A stretch of DNA of 64,000 nt from Flavobacteriales bacterium UBA1494 (GTDB taxonomy: Bacteria; Bacteroidota; Bacteroidia; Flavobacteriales_E; Vicingaceae), in NCBI GenBank assembly GCA_905182175.1, contig CAJJAT010000011.1:62001-126000 (forward strand). The letters are read 5' to 3'. Shown piece by piece: positions 8,891 through 17,154 of the stretch. The stretch's first letter is position 1; each line of letters begins with the position of its first letter. A program made the position numbers and the translations under genes. The notes beneath the pieces are model-generated. The model ran no database searches. It was not told where the DNA came from and worked only from the letters and a program-made list of their open reading frames with translations.

Positions 8891-9184
8891 CCCTATTTTC
8901 AATTATTCCCAAAAAGTTCCTATTCTAAGCGGTGACCAAATGGGAATCTGCTGCATTATAGCAACATAATACTACCGAGTTACTTTTTTACGACCGACAC
9001 ACGGGCTCATAAAAATCCTAAACCAATTTACGGTGTTTTATACCAAATACCGAAAGTATACTGTGAATGTGGAAGTAGGTAAAATGCAGGAAGAAACAAT
9101 AAGCCAAAATATCTCCCAAATAATACATTAAGTGCCGAACATGCGCATCAAAACGAGAAATTGCACGTATTGCATGACGAGCTA
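8835..9184. other. 350-nt gap upstream of the GT2 gene, no gene seen
   Basis: The first 56 nt are the GT2 leader shared with 11228-11283. The remaining ~295 nt show only short open frames without a recognisable product, no hairpin with a T tract and no tRNA-like fold. It lies between the 5' end of GT2 and the 3' end of the epimerase gene, both on the minus strand, so the GT2 promoter must be here. The nearest -7-like string is TATTTTG just before the ATG, one base short of the consensus. Confidence 0.6.
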
Positions 9185-10099
9185 TTAAAAGGTAAAATGC
9201 CTTTTAAATTGCTCTAACTCTTCCAACAAAGAACTCTCTTCATTATACAGCTCTTTCAACTCTTCTGAACCGTGCACTTTCAACTCTCTCATTTTCATAT
9301 GCTGATTTACAAATAACATTTCTAGAGTCGGATATACTTCTCTGAGTGTTTTAACCACCTCACCAATAGCCCAATTTTGATCCACTAAATTGTACACCCC
9401 TTTTTCAGTCCCTCCAAAAATTAGTTGAACCAAAGCATTTGTTACTTTACTGATGTGAATAAAAGGCCGACATTGCTCTCCGGTGCCGTTGATAGTTATC
9501 CGGTTGTGGAAGTTCGCTTCAAACATGAATCTATTAATTACAGCATCAAAACGCATACTTTTATTGTATCCGTATACATTTCCACAACGAATAATATAGG
9601 TTTCTACCTTTCTCTCTAGGCTTTTCAAATGCTCCTCTCCTCTCATTTTTGAGATGCCATAAAAGGTACGCGGGTTAAGATTAGATTCGGCGGTCAATGG
9701 CGTTGAAGAGGTACCGTAAACAGAAACACTGCTCAAGTAAACTACTTTTTTAACGGAACTTTCTTCGATCGCATACACCAATTCGGCAGTTCCCCAGTTA
9801 TTAATTTGTTCAAACAAATGTGGGTTTTGATCTGAAAATGGAGTTGTAACATTTGCAGCTAAGTGATACACAACATCTATGTCCTGGAGCGTCTTCTTCA
9901 GTTTTCTAGAGTCTAACAGATCGCCATGGATAAATTCTACTTTATCATGCTGCCCATGCTGCCCTCCTATGAACAAGTTGCGGTTACCCCTTCTTAAGTT
10001 ATCGTAAACGAGTATACTTTCCACGCTTTCATGAAGCACTAAACTTTCCACCAAAGCTGTTCCAATATACCCTGCGCCTCCTGTAATTAATATCCTCAT
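9185..10099 (-). CDS. NAD-dependent nucleotide-sugar epimerase/dehydratase (extended SDR)
   Basis: Rossmann-fold extended SDR of 304 aa. It has the NAD motif TGGAGYIG (6-13), a Ser in LSSVSVYG near 123-124, and the catalytic YxxxK pair Tyr147/Lys151 (YGISK). These fit UDP- or GDP-sugar 4-epimerases and 4,6-dehydratases; the exact sugar cannot be read. The C-terminus is variable and charged. Its ATG begins right after the stop of the APS reductase gene, so the two are translationally adjacent. Together they sit between the two copies of the GT2 5' repeat, which suggests a separately acquired cassette for modifying surface glycan. Confidence 0.85.
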   Translation of the reverse strand: MRILITGGAGYIGTALVESLVLHESVESILVYDNLRRGNRNLFIGGQHGQHDKVEFIHGDLLDSRKLKKTLQDIDVVYHLAANVTTPFSDQNPHLFEQINNWGTAELVYAIEESSVKKVVYLSSVSVYGTSSTPLTAESNLNPRTFYGISKMRGEEHLKSLERKVETYIIRCGNVYGYNKSMRFDAVINRFMFEANFHNRITINGTGEQCRPFIHISKVTNALVQLIFGGTEKGVYNLVDQNWAIGEVVKTLREVYPTLEMLFVNQHMKMRELKVHGSEELKELYNEESSLLEELEQFKRHFTF

Positions 10100-10771
10100 T
10101 TATTTCTTTATTAAATCAGTGTGCAATCCACACTCTACTTTGTTCATTCCAAACCATCTTGCACTTCTTTCATCGTCTCCACTGAGTAATTTACGAGTAC
10201 ACGGCTCACAACCAACGCTTAAATACCCTCTCGCTTCTAAAGGATGCGCAGGAAGATTGTGCTCCGTCCGGTACTCATAGATGTCTTTTGAAGACCAATG
10301 AAGCATCGGATGATATCGGAGCGCTCCTTGCGGGGTCTCTTCTTCTTCCTTCATTTGCGCCCTCGTTGCGCTTTGGTCAGCTCTTATTCCATTAATCCAA
10401 ATGTCCATGGTTTTCAAAACAGGCTCCATGGGCTGAGTTTTATTAAGAAAACAACAGTAATCGGGATCAGAAGTAAAAAACAAATTTCCCTTCTCGTCTC
10501 TCTGCTGTGTTTTTGAAACAATTGAATTAAGCGCTATGAACTGCAACCCCAATTTATCGGCGAGTTCATCTTTAAAGAGTATGGTTTCGGGAAATAAATA
10601 ACCGGTATTTAAGAAGTAAACGGGTATCGAATTGTCAACTTGAGCAATAATGTGCAGCAAAGGGATGCTGTGTGTCTGAAAACTAGAAGTTGCAAACAGT
10701 TTTTTACCTGTCGACGAATATTCCAAAATCTTCTCTTTTATCCGCTCCAAATTTTTCATGCCCACAAACAT
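10100..10771 (-). CDS. cysH: Adenylylsulfate (APS)/PAPS reductase, 4Fe-4S type
   Basis: Reduces activated sulfate to sulfite with thioredoxin. The 223-aa protein has the CysCys pair Cys106/107 and the C-x2-C pair Cys188/Cys191 (GCEPC), the ligand pattern of the [4Fe-4S] APS-reductase branch. The catalytic Cys214 is in the family hallmark ECGLH. The N-terminal PP-loop region near FATSSFQTHS is degenerate compared with SxGxxS forms. No sulfate adenylyltransferase, sulfite reductase or other cys gene is nearby; the only partner is the sugar epimerase. Start: ATG at 10771, with an alternative ATG four codons later. APS versus PAPS preference is inferred from the cysteines. Confidence 0.88.
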   Translation of the reverse strand: MFVGMKNLERIKEKILEYSSTGKKLFATSSFQTHSIPLLHIIAQVDNSIPVYFLNTGYLFPETILFKDELADKLGLQFIALNSIVSKTQQRDEKGNLFFTSDPDYCCFLNKTQPMEPVLKTMDIWINGIRADQSATRAQMKEEEETPQGALRYHPMLHWSSKDIYEYRTEHNLPAHPLEARGYLSVGCEPCTRKLLSGDDERSARWFGMNKVECGLHTDLIKK

Positions 10772-11310
10772 AAGCTGGCAATGCAGTAAAAAGTAGGTAA
10801 TACCTTATAAAGTATCGTTTTCAATTATACTGTGGTCTAATAAAGACAATAGATCGCTTCCTGCCTTCCGCAGGCATTGTGCTGTTGGAATTTAGATGAT
10901 AAACTCGTCTTTAATTCTCCCTCCTCTTTCAATTACTTTTAGCAATCTATCCGCTTGACTTTTCTCAAAATTTTTTAATTGCAAGACCTAAAAATAAATT
11001 TGAACTTATTTTTAAGGCGATCCATGGTGTTATTATCAATGGTCTACTTTAACCAGACAACTAATGTCTCAATTATTTTAAATTGAATGAAAGCTAGAAC
11101 TTATTGCTGCAAACGACAAGAATTAAATAGCAACAGGACCTCAGTCACTTTTTGGACAAAGAGCGCAATGTTCCATGTTTTTCCCTTCATTAAAAGTAGT
11201 GGTGATGCCTAAAAATTGATCCTGCATATTGCGAAATGACGGTAATTTATTTCAAGCTTTCCAGAAAAATATTTTGCGTTTAAAGAATTACTTTTAGCTA
11301 AAATTTTTCT
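10772..11310. other. 539-nt gene-poor region between cysH and rsmI with gene relics
   Basis: Three things are visible. A small GC-rich hairpin TGCCT-TCCGC-AGGCA lies at 10862-10876. A 31-codon open stretch on the minus strand (10892-10986, ending in FII and TAA) has amino-acid composition like a real helical C-terminus, but it is preceded by stops. The decayed copy of the GT2 5' end lies at 11120-11283. The rest is AT-rich without a clear gene. The promoters of cysH (minus) and rsmI (plus) should lie at its two ends. Confidence 0.6.
11120..11227 (-). pseudogene. Relic of the 5' end of a GT2 (WaaE-like) gene
   Basis: Read on the minus strand from the ATG at 11227, the relic gives MQDQFLGITTTFNEGKNMEH and then a few codons to a TGA. 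It aligns with the start of the intact GT2 protein (MQVQLSAVIITFNEEKNIER). A small deletion after the Cys codon shifts the frame. DNA similarity continues to about 11120 and then fades, so at most about 35 codons remain. The upstream leader (11228-11283) is also duplicated. This shows a former second copy of the GT2 gene next to rsmI that has been lost. Confidence 0.85.
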
Positions 11311-11988
11311 ATGTCGAAGCTATACATCGTACCTACTCCTATTGGCAATTTAGCCGACATGACCTTTCGCTCAGTTGACATACTTAAAAGTGTAGAAACT
11401 ATTCTTTGTGAGGACACTAGAACAAGTGGCAAGCTGCTAAAACATTACGAAATTAAGAAGCCACTCTTTTCATATCACCAACACAACGAACACAAAGTGA
11501 TTGATACTTTAATTGAAAGATTAAAGTCTGGCGAAATCATGGCCTGCATTACAGATGCTGGTACACCGTCTATCTCCGATCCTGCATTTTTGTTAGTTCG
11601 TGCTTGCGCTGAAAACGATATAATAGTTGAAACTTTACCCGGAGCAACAGCATTTGTGCCTGCTCTTGTAAATTCTGGTCTGCCTTGCGACAAGTTTATT
11701 TTCGAAGGGTTTTTACCACACAAAAAGGGCAGACAAACTCGATTAAAACTGCTAGCCTCAGAAACAAGAACCATTATTTTTTATGAATCGCCACACCGAT
11801 TGCTAAAAACCCTAAAACAGTTGTTAGAATTTTTTGAAGGAGAAAGAAAAGCATGTGTGAGCAGAGAATTATCAAAAATGCACGAGGAAAATATTCGCGG
11901 TAACTTTTCAGAATTAATTCAATACTACGAAACACATACGCTAAAAGGAGAAATTGTATTGGTTGTAGAAGGTGCATCTACAAAATAA
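11311..11988 (+). CDS. rsmI: 16S rRNA (cytidine(1402)-2'-O)-methyltransferase
   Basis: SAM-dependent tetrapyrrole-methylase-fold enzyme that 2'-O-methylates C1402 of 16S rRNA. Its length is 225 aa. Motifs include TPIGNL (9-14), EDTR (34-37), TDAGTPSISDP (81-91), PGATAFVPAL (110-119) and FYESPHRL. The C-terminal extension of longer RsmI proteins is short here, as is common in this phylum. The membrane transferase gene follows after 4 nt. Its upstream region contains the duplicated GT2 leader. Confidence 0.95.
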   Translation: MSKLYIVPTPIGNLADMTFRSVDILKSVETILCEDTRTSGKLLKHYEIKKPLFSYHQHNEHKVIDTLIERLKSGEIMACITDAGTPSISDPAFLLVRACAENDIIVETLPGATAFVPALVNSGLPCDKFIFEGFLPHKKGRQTRLKLLASETRTIIFYESPHRLLKTLKQLLEFFEGERKACVSRELSKMHEENIRGNFSELIQYYETHTLKGEIVLVVEGASTK

Positions 11989-11992
11989 TAAA

Positions 11993-13435
11993 ATGAAAAA
12001 AACGCTGACAGAACTCTACCAGAACCTTCTCCAATCCAAATGGAAGGTTTTCTGCACGTTATTATTCGCTAGCCTATTATTTAGGTCTTTATCTGTAAAT
12101 TACTCCGTCATCGATCATGACGAATCCACCTACTTACTTATTGCTAGCGAATTAAACAAAGGAGCTTTACTCTATACAGACGTTGTAGATACCAAACCTC
12201 CAGGTATTTTTATGACTTTTTCTATCATAGAAAGGGCATTTGGAAAAAGTGTTTTAGCCATTCGACTGTTCGGCAGCTTAATCATTGGTTTTTCCGCATT
12301 TTTCCTATTTCTTATCTCTCGTCAATTTGGGGTTAATAAATCACTGTCATTCTTATCGGGCTTGTGCTACATTATAGCTTTCTCTTGCTATCGAACGGGA
12401 TTAGCAGTTAATACAGAAATATTCTTTTCCCTTTTTGCCTTAGCCGGACTTTTTGTTTTGTCACAAGCTGAAAATAGAAATGCCCCAATGTTATGGCTTG
12501 TTGCAGGGTTAATCATTGGAATCGGGTTTATTTTTAAATATGTTGTACTTGCTAGTTTTGGAGCATTCTCCTTGTTCTTTCTCTTGGAAAAATCGATTTT
12601 AAAAACCATTCTACGAAAGATTTTAAAATTTACACTTGGCCTACTCGGAGTTCTACTCCCTTTTTTACTAGCACACCTCTACTTTAAAATAAACGGCCGA
12701 TTTGATGACTTTTATGAAATAATCTATAACGTTACTAGCCGTTATTCCTCCGAATTTTCTCTCGCGAATTCAGTAACATTTTTCCTAAACTTTCATCTAT
12801 CGTATCTCCCCTTTACCATTTTGTTCTACTTCGGTTTATTCAGCAAAGGGGTAAATTCAGACCTCAGAAAAATAGCCGCTTTGTGGTTTATACTTGCGTG
12901 GATTGTGGTTATTTTACCCGGCAAGCCATTTAGACACTATTACTTGCAATTATTACCTGCGATCTGCCTTATCGTTCCCTTAGCATTTAATCACCTGCTA
13001 AACATTAGGTCGGTTGCTGTAAGCACAAAAAATAAAGTTGCTTACTTCTCTATCGCTATCGCATTTGTAATTGGCGTAATTAACCAATCATATTTCTTGG
13101 TTAAGCCAGATGTTGTGAAAGAAATTTCTGAAAAATTAGCTCCAGAGATTGAGAATGGCGATTTTATAGTAACTGACAAACAATTACAATTAACAAGTTA
13201 CCTTTTAGGGTTAACTCCTCCCTCTAAGTATGTTCACCCTAGCTTAATATTTAGCCATACTGCTGCATTTGAAATTGACACGGAGGAGGAAATGAATAAA
13301 ATTTTAGATAAAAAACCAAAGTTCATTATTTATCAAAAATCCAAGAATTATTATGAAAATAATGAGCGAATTAAAAATGGTTACCACCTGTTTGATCGGG
13401 TAGAAAAAGTTTCCATTCTTCAAATTAATCCATGA
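11993..13435 (+). CDS. GT39/ArnT-like polyprenol-dependent glycosyltransferase
   Basis: Polytopic inner-membrane transferase of 480 aa with about ten hydrophobic segments and a short periplasmic C-terminal domain. The first periplasmic loop has the acidic DHDE motif (41-44) followed by VVDTKPPG (64-71), typical of PMT/ArnT GT-C enzymes that use polyprenyl-phosphate sugars. It likely decorates lipid A, glycan or protein outside the membrane. I chose the ATG at 11993, 4 nt after rsmI; a GTG seven codons upstream would overlap rsmI and gives a poorer N-terminus. Acceptor and sugar are unknown. Confidence 0.8.
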   Translation: MKKTLTELYQNLLQSKWKVFCTLLFASLLFRSLSVNYSVIDHDESTYLLIASELNKGALLYTDVVDTKPPGIFMTFSIIERAFGKSVLAIRLFGSLIIGFSAFFLFLISRQFGVNKSLSFLSGLCYIIAFSCYRTGLAVNTEIFFSLFALAGLFVLSQAENRNAPMLWLVAGLIIGIGFIFKYVVLASFGAFSLFFLLEKSILKTILRKILKFTLGLLGVLLPFLLAHLYFKINGRFDDFYEIIYNVTSRYSSEFSLANSVTFFLNFHLSYLPFTILFYFGLFSKGVNSDLRKIAALWFILAWIVVILPGKPFRHYYLQLLPAICLIVPLAFNHLLNIRSVAVSTKNKVAYFSIAIAFVIGVINQSYFLVKPDVVKEISEKLAPEIENGDFIVTDKQLQLTSYLLGLTPPSKYVHPSLIFSHTAAFEIDTEEEMNKILDKKPKFIIYQKSKNYYENNERIKNGYHLFDRVEKVSILQINP

Positions 13436-13442
13436 GACTCTA

Positions 13443-13474
13443 TTGCGATTAGCCTACTATAATTTCTACCTTTG
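13443..13474 (+). promoter_or_regulatory. Candidate recJ promoter, TTG-N21-TACCTTTG
   Basis: TTG at 13443-13445 and TACCTTTG at 13467-13474 are spaced by 21 nt, within the range known for Bacteroidota housekeeping promoters. The -7 box ends only 4 nt before the recJ ATG, so transcription would begin at or next to the start codon and give a leaderless mRNA. Confidence 0.5.
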
Positions 13475-13478
13475 AGCC

Positions 13479-15200
13479 ATGGAAAAACGTTGGACACTAT
13501 TGCCACAGGCTGATAAAGAAACAATTCAAAAGCTTTCTTCTTCGCTGAACAACCTCAACGAAACACTCTGCAACATTCTAATCAACAGAGGCATTGATGA
13601 CTTTGATAAAGCAAAAGTGTTTTTTCGCCCACATACTGATCAATTGCACTCTCCCTTTTTAATGAAAGACATGGACAAGGCCGTTGCAAGACTTCAACGA
13701 GCAATTGAAAATGAAGAAAATATTTTAGTGTACGGAGATTATGATGTCGATGGAACAACCTCTGTTACCTTAGTTTACTCTTACCTGTCTAATTTCTACG
13801 GCAACATTAGCTACTACATTCCAAACCGCTACACCGAAGGTTACGGAGTATCTTACCAAGGAATTGACTTTGCCGAAGAAAACGACATTAGCTTAATTAT
13901 TGCACTAGATTGTGGCATTAAAGCAGTCGAAAAAATTGACTATGCCAATAAAAAGGGCGTAGATTTTATTATTTGTGATCACCACTTGCCGGGAGATACA
14001 GTTCCCAATGCGGTTGCCGTTTTAGATCCAAAGCAAAGTGATTGCGACTATCCATATAAAGAGCTTTCTGGCTGTGGTGTTGGCTTTAAATTTATGCAAG
14101 CTTGGGCTGAAAAAGAAAAGCATGAGGTTGATCCTTTATTCGCATTGGTCGATATTTTAGCAGTTAGTATTTGTGCAGATATTGTGGCCATGACTGGAGA
14201 GAACCGGGTGCTTTGCCACTTTGGAATTCAAAAACTGAATAAGAATCCACAACCCGGATTTAAGGCCATGTTGGCCATTGCAAACAACAAAAAGAAAGAA
14301 TTAACGGTAACCGATATTGTATTTTCATTAGCTCCACGAATTAATGCAGCTGGTAGAATAGAGAGTGGAAACAAAGCGGTAGAAGTTATGCTTTCGCAGA
14401 ATCCACAATTAGCCGATGAAGGCGGCAACTATATTGACCTACAGAATACAGACCGAAAAGAATTAGACAAAACCATTACCAAAGAAGCCTTGGCAATGAT
14501 AGAGGCGGATGAAACACTAATCGCTCAAAAAACCACGGTTTTGTTTAAACAGGATTGGCACAAAGGCGTAATTGGCATCGTGGCCTCTCGCTGCATCGAA
14601 AATTATTACCGACCTACCATTATCTTAACGGAGAGTAAAGGAGTGGCAGCAGGTTCTGCTCGCTCCGTGAAGGGGTTTAGTGTTTACAATGCCATTGAAG
14701 AATGCGCTGACTTGTTAGAGCAATTTGGCGGTCACAAATATGCTGCAGGAATGACAATGCCTCTTAAAAACGTAACTGCGTTCCAAAAAAAGTTTGAGGA
14801 AGTCGTCGCCAGCTCAATTGACCCAGACTTACTCATTCCCGAAATTGAAATTGATGCAGAGTTAGATTTGGCAGACATTGAGTCTAAATTTTATCGCGTG
14901 TTAAAGCAGTTCGCTCCATTTGGCCCGCTCAACATGAAACCTACGTTTGTGAGCAAAGGTGTTTACGAAAAGGGGCAAGCTCGAATTGTGGGAGACAATC
15001 ACTTAAAATTAGAGGTTGTTGCAAATAAAAATGATACAAGAGGCATTGCAGGCATCGCTTTTAACTTGGGTACAAAAATGAATCTTCTAAAAAGCGGAGA
15101 ACCTTTTGATGTCGTGTATCACATTGAAGAAAACGAGTGGCAAGGCAGAACTAGCTTACAGTTAATGGTGCAGGATATTAAGAAGAGTAAGGAGAGTTAA
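13479..15200 (+). CDS. recJ: Single-stranded-DNA-specific exonuclease RecJ
   Basis: 5'-3' ssDNA exonuclease of the DHH superfamily, acting in recombination and mismatch repair. It is 573 aa, full length. Metal-binding motifs are DYDVDGTTS (87-95), LDCG (143-146) and ICDHH (165-169), followed by DHHA1 (GGHKYAAGM) and the OB-like C-terminal domain. It is preceded by a good -7 box almost touching the ATG. Its stop codon abuts the stop of the convergent trpS gene with no base between and no terminator hairpin. Confidence 0.97.
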   Translation: MEKRWTLLPQADKETIQKLSSSLNNLNETLCNILINRGIDDFDKAKVFFRPHTDQLHSPFLMKDMDKAVARLQRAIENEENILVYGDYDVDGTTSVTLVYSYLSNFYGNISYYIPNRYTEGYGVSYQGIDFAEENDISLIIALDCGIKAVEKIDYANKKGVDFIICDHHLPGDTVPNAVAVLDPKQSDCDYPYKELSGCGVGFKFMQAWAEKEKHEVDPLFALVDILAVSICADIVAMTGENRVLCHFGIQKLNKNPQPGFKAMLAIANNKKKELTVTDIVFSLAPRINAAGRIESGNKAVEVMLSQNPQLADEGGNYIDLQNTDRKELDKTITKEALAMIEADETLIAQKTTVLFKQDWHKGVIGIVASRCIENYYRPTIILTESKGVAAGSARSVKGFSVYNAIEECADLLEQFGGHKYAAGMTMPLKNVTAFQKKFEEVVASSIDPDLLIPEIEIDAELDLADIESKFYRVLKQFAPFGPLNMKPTFVSKGVYEKGQARIVGDNHLKLEVVANKNDTRGIAGIAFNLGTKMNLLKSGEPFDVVYHIEENEWQGRTSLQLMVQDIKKSKES

Positions 15201-16184
15201 CTACACTCCAAACCCCAGCTTCGCCCTTACCTTGTTCAATACTGGCCTAGCAACCTTTCGCGCCTTTTCTGCACCTTCTTTCAATAATTGGTCGATGGCC
15301 GACTTGTCTTCCATTAATTCGAAATAAAGCTGACGTTGAACTGAATATTGCGCTATAATTAATTCATATAAGGCTTGTTTTGCATGACCGTAGCCATAAT
15401 TTCCGCCTTTATAGTTGGCTGTCATTTCAGCAACCTGAGCATCGTTGGCCAAGAGAGAATACAATGCAAAAACATTGCAAGTCAACGGGTCTTTTGGCTC
15501 TTCCAAACCTTTACTGTCCGTTTCTACTTTCATTACTACTTTTCGCAACTGCTTGTCCGGCAAGAAAATATTGATGTAATTGTTATAACTCTTGCTCATT
15601 TTACGACCGTCAGTTCCGGGCACCACCATGACTCTTTCATCAATAAGCGCTTCAGGAACAACAAAGGTTTCACCAAACTTGTGGTTAAATGAGCTTGCCA
15701 TGTCACGCGTCATTTCCAAATGTTGCTTTTGATCTTTTCCAACCGGCACAAATTCTGCGTCGTACAACAAGATGTCACAAGCCATCAATACAGGATAATC
15801 AAACAAACCGGCGTTCACGTCAGATAAGTTTTCGGCTTTATCTTTAAAAGAATGCGCATTTGCTAGCATTGGAAATGGAGTAAAGCAGTTTAAATACCAC
15901 GTCAATTCACACACTTCTGGTACATCTGACTGACGGTAAAAAACATTCTTATCCGTGTCAAAGCCAAACGCCAACCAAGCTGCTGCAACTGCATATACAT
16001 TTGCTTTTCGAACCTCAGCATCTTTAACTGTAGTTAGTGAATGTAAATCTGCAATAAAGAAGAAAGCCTCATTGTCAGCCTTTTTAGAAAGTTCAATTCC
16101 CGGTTGAATTGCACCTAAAATATTACCTAAATGAACCTCGCCACTTTGCCCTGAACTTTGTATTCCCGTTAGTATTCTCGCCAT
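15201..16184 (-). CDS. trpS: Tryptophanyl-tRNA synthetase
   Basis: Class I aminoacyl-tRNA synthetase charging tRNA-Trp. It is 327 aa, a normal bacterial length. The HIGH-type signature is HLGN (18-21) and the KMSKS loop is at 195-199 (GRKMSKSYNN). MACDILLYDAEFVPVGKDQKQH is the usual middle block, here quoted only as a family mark. It is convergent with recJ and transcribed from the 216-nt gap before plsC. A -7 box lies 4 nt before its ATG. Confidence 0.97.
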   Translation of the reverse strand: MARILTGIQSSGQSGEVHLGNILGAIQPGIELSKKADNEAFFFIADLHSLTTVKDAEVRKANVYAVAAAWLAFGFDTDKNVFYRQSDVPEVCELTWYLNCFTPFPMLANAHSFKDKAENLSDVNAGLFDYPVLMACDILLYDAEFVPVGKDQKQHLEMTRDMASSFNHKFGETFVVPEALIDERVMVVPGTDGRKMSKSYNNYINIFLPDKQLRKVVMKVETDSKGLEEPKDPLTCNVFALYSLLANDAQVAEMTANYKGGNYGYGHAKQALYELIIAQYSVQRQLYFELMEDKSAIDQLLKEGAEKARKVARPVLNKVRAKLGFGV

Positions 16185-16188
16185 GTGT

Positions 16189-16221
16189 CAAAAATAAGAA
16201 TTATAGCAGCTATGCTTTCAA
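16189..16221 (-). promoter_or_regulatory. Candidate trpS promoter, TTG-N22-TATTTTTG
   Basis: On the minus strand TTG (16219-16221) is followed after 22 nt by TATTTTTG (16189-16196). The box ends 4 nt before the trpS ATG, which again predicts a leaderless transcript. I see no T-box or Trp-leader structure in this gap. Confidence 0.45.
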
Positions 16222-16387
16222 ATGACTTCCTAATCAGTCAATATATTTTCTATTTAAAGTATTTTTATTTCAGCACAGGAACCTACTCCACGTCGAATAA
16301 TTTATACCACAGTAAATGAAGCAAGTTTACACTGAACTGTGTCGTTGTGAAGCATAGTAGGCATACTAGTTTTATCGGTATTTAACC

Positions 16388-16395
16388 TATTTTTG
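16388..16395 (+). promoter_or_regulatory. Candidate -7 box of plsC, TATTTTTG
   Basis: TATTTTTG lies 5 nt before the plsC ATG, the mirror image of the arrangement at trpS on the other side of the same gap. No TTG element is found at 17-23 nt upstream. An alternative weaker pair, TTG at 16345 with TAGTTTTA at 16367, would give a normal leader. Confidence 0.35.
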
Positions 16396-16400
16396 ACCCT

Positions 16401-17132
16401 ATGAAAATAATCGTCGCCATATTTGCATACGCCTGGAAAATTTATTTCCTAATCGTAGTTATGTTGGTGATTTTAATTTTATACCCCATTCAGGTAATCT
16501 TACTGAACAATGAGAAATACTTCCAAAAAGGATTTAAGCTCATTAAGTTTCAAGCCAATACCATTTTGTTTTTGATTGGAGTTAGAAAAGAGGTGCACGG
16601 CACTATTCCAAACGACAGCAAAACATCGTATATAATTTGCCCCAACCACAGCTCCTATCTAGACATCCTTTTACTTTACTCCGCCTTTCCAACCTACTTC
16701 GTATTCTTAGGCAAAAAAGAGTTAGGTCAAGTGCCAGTTTTCAATGTGTATTTCAAAAAAATGAATTTATTGGTGGACCGCTCAAACCCAAAAGCTGCTC
16801 ACCAAGCAATTACCAAAGCCTGCGAAAAATTAAAAGGAGGTACTAACTTGGTGATCTTTCCTGAAGGAACAATCCCTCAAACGACACCAGAAATGAAAGC
16901 CTTCAAAAATGGAGCGTTTAAGGCATCTAAGGAATCGAACACCCCTATTATTCCCATTACGTTTAAGGACAACTATCGCCTATTAGAGGACAATTGGGGA
17001 TTCTTTTCTAGAACAAGACCCGGAAAAAGCAGAGTATACATTCATGCGCCAGTTAACCCAAAAAACGGAGCAGTAGATTTATTAACTTTGCGAGAAGAAA
17101 CTAGGAAAGCGATAGAATCTGAATTAGATTAA
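16401..17132 (+). CDS. plsC: 1-acyl-sn-glycerol-3-phosphate acyltransferase (PlsC-like)
   Basis: Inner-membrane acyltransferase making phosphatidic acid from lysophosphatidic acid in phospholipid synthesis. It is 243 aa. A hydrophobic segment at about 12-34 anchors it. NHSSYLD (82-88) is the HX4D catalytic motif; FPEGT (153-157) binds the phosphate, and KNGAFKAS and PIIPITF follow as usual. gatC starts 22 nt downstream on the same strand. Other lysophospholipid acyltransferases share these motifs, so the acceptor is inferred. Confidence 0.88.
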   Translation: MKIIVAIFAYAWKIYFLIVVMLVILILYPIQVILLNNEKYFQKGFKLIKFQANTILFLIGVRKEVHGTIPNDSKTSYIICPNHSSYLDILLLYSAFPTYFVFLGKKELGQVPVFNVYFKKMNLLVDRSNPKAAHQAITKACEKLKGGTNLVIFPEGTIPQTTPEMKAFKNGAFKASKESNTPIIPITFKDNYRLLEDNWGFFSRTRPGKSRVYIHAPVNPKNGAVDLLTLREETRKAIESELD

Positions 17133-17154
17133 ATCAACTTTAAACGAAGACACC

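Noticed and set aside
8891-9184. Short open frames in the gap before GT2, one ending in a 15-codon ATG-TAA stretch near 9085
   Set aside because: No similarity I recognise, overlapping alternatives in other frames, and no conserved initiation context.
10862-10876. TGCCT-TCCGC-AGGCA hairpin as a terminator of cysH or an IS end
   Set aside because: It lies upstream of cysH, not downstream, has no T tract and no second copy nearby; probably a minor GC-rich palindrome.
11972-13435. GTG start for the GT39-like gene overlapping rsmI
   Set aside because: The ATG at 11993, 4 nt after the rsmI stop, gives a normal N-terminus; the seven extra residues are read from rsmI sequence.
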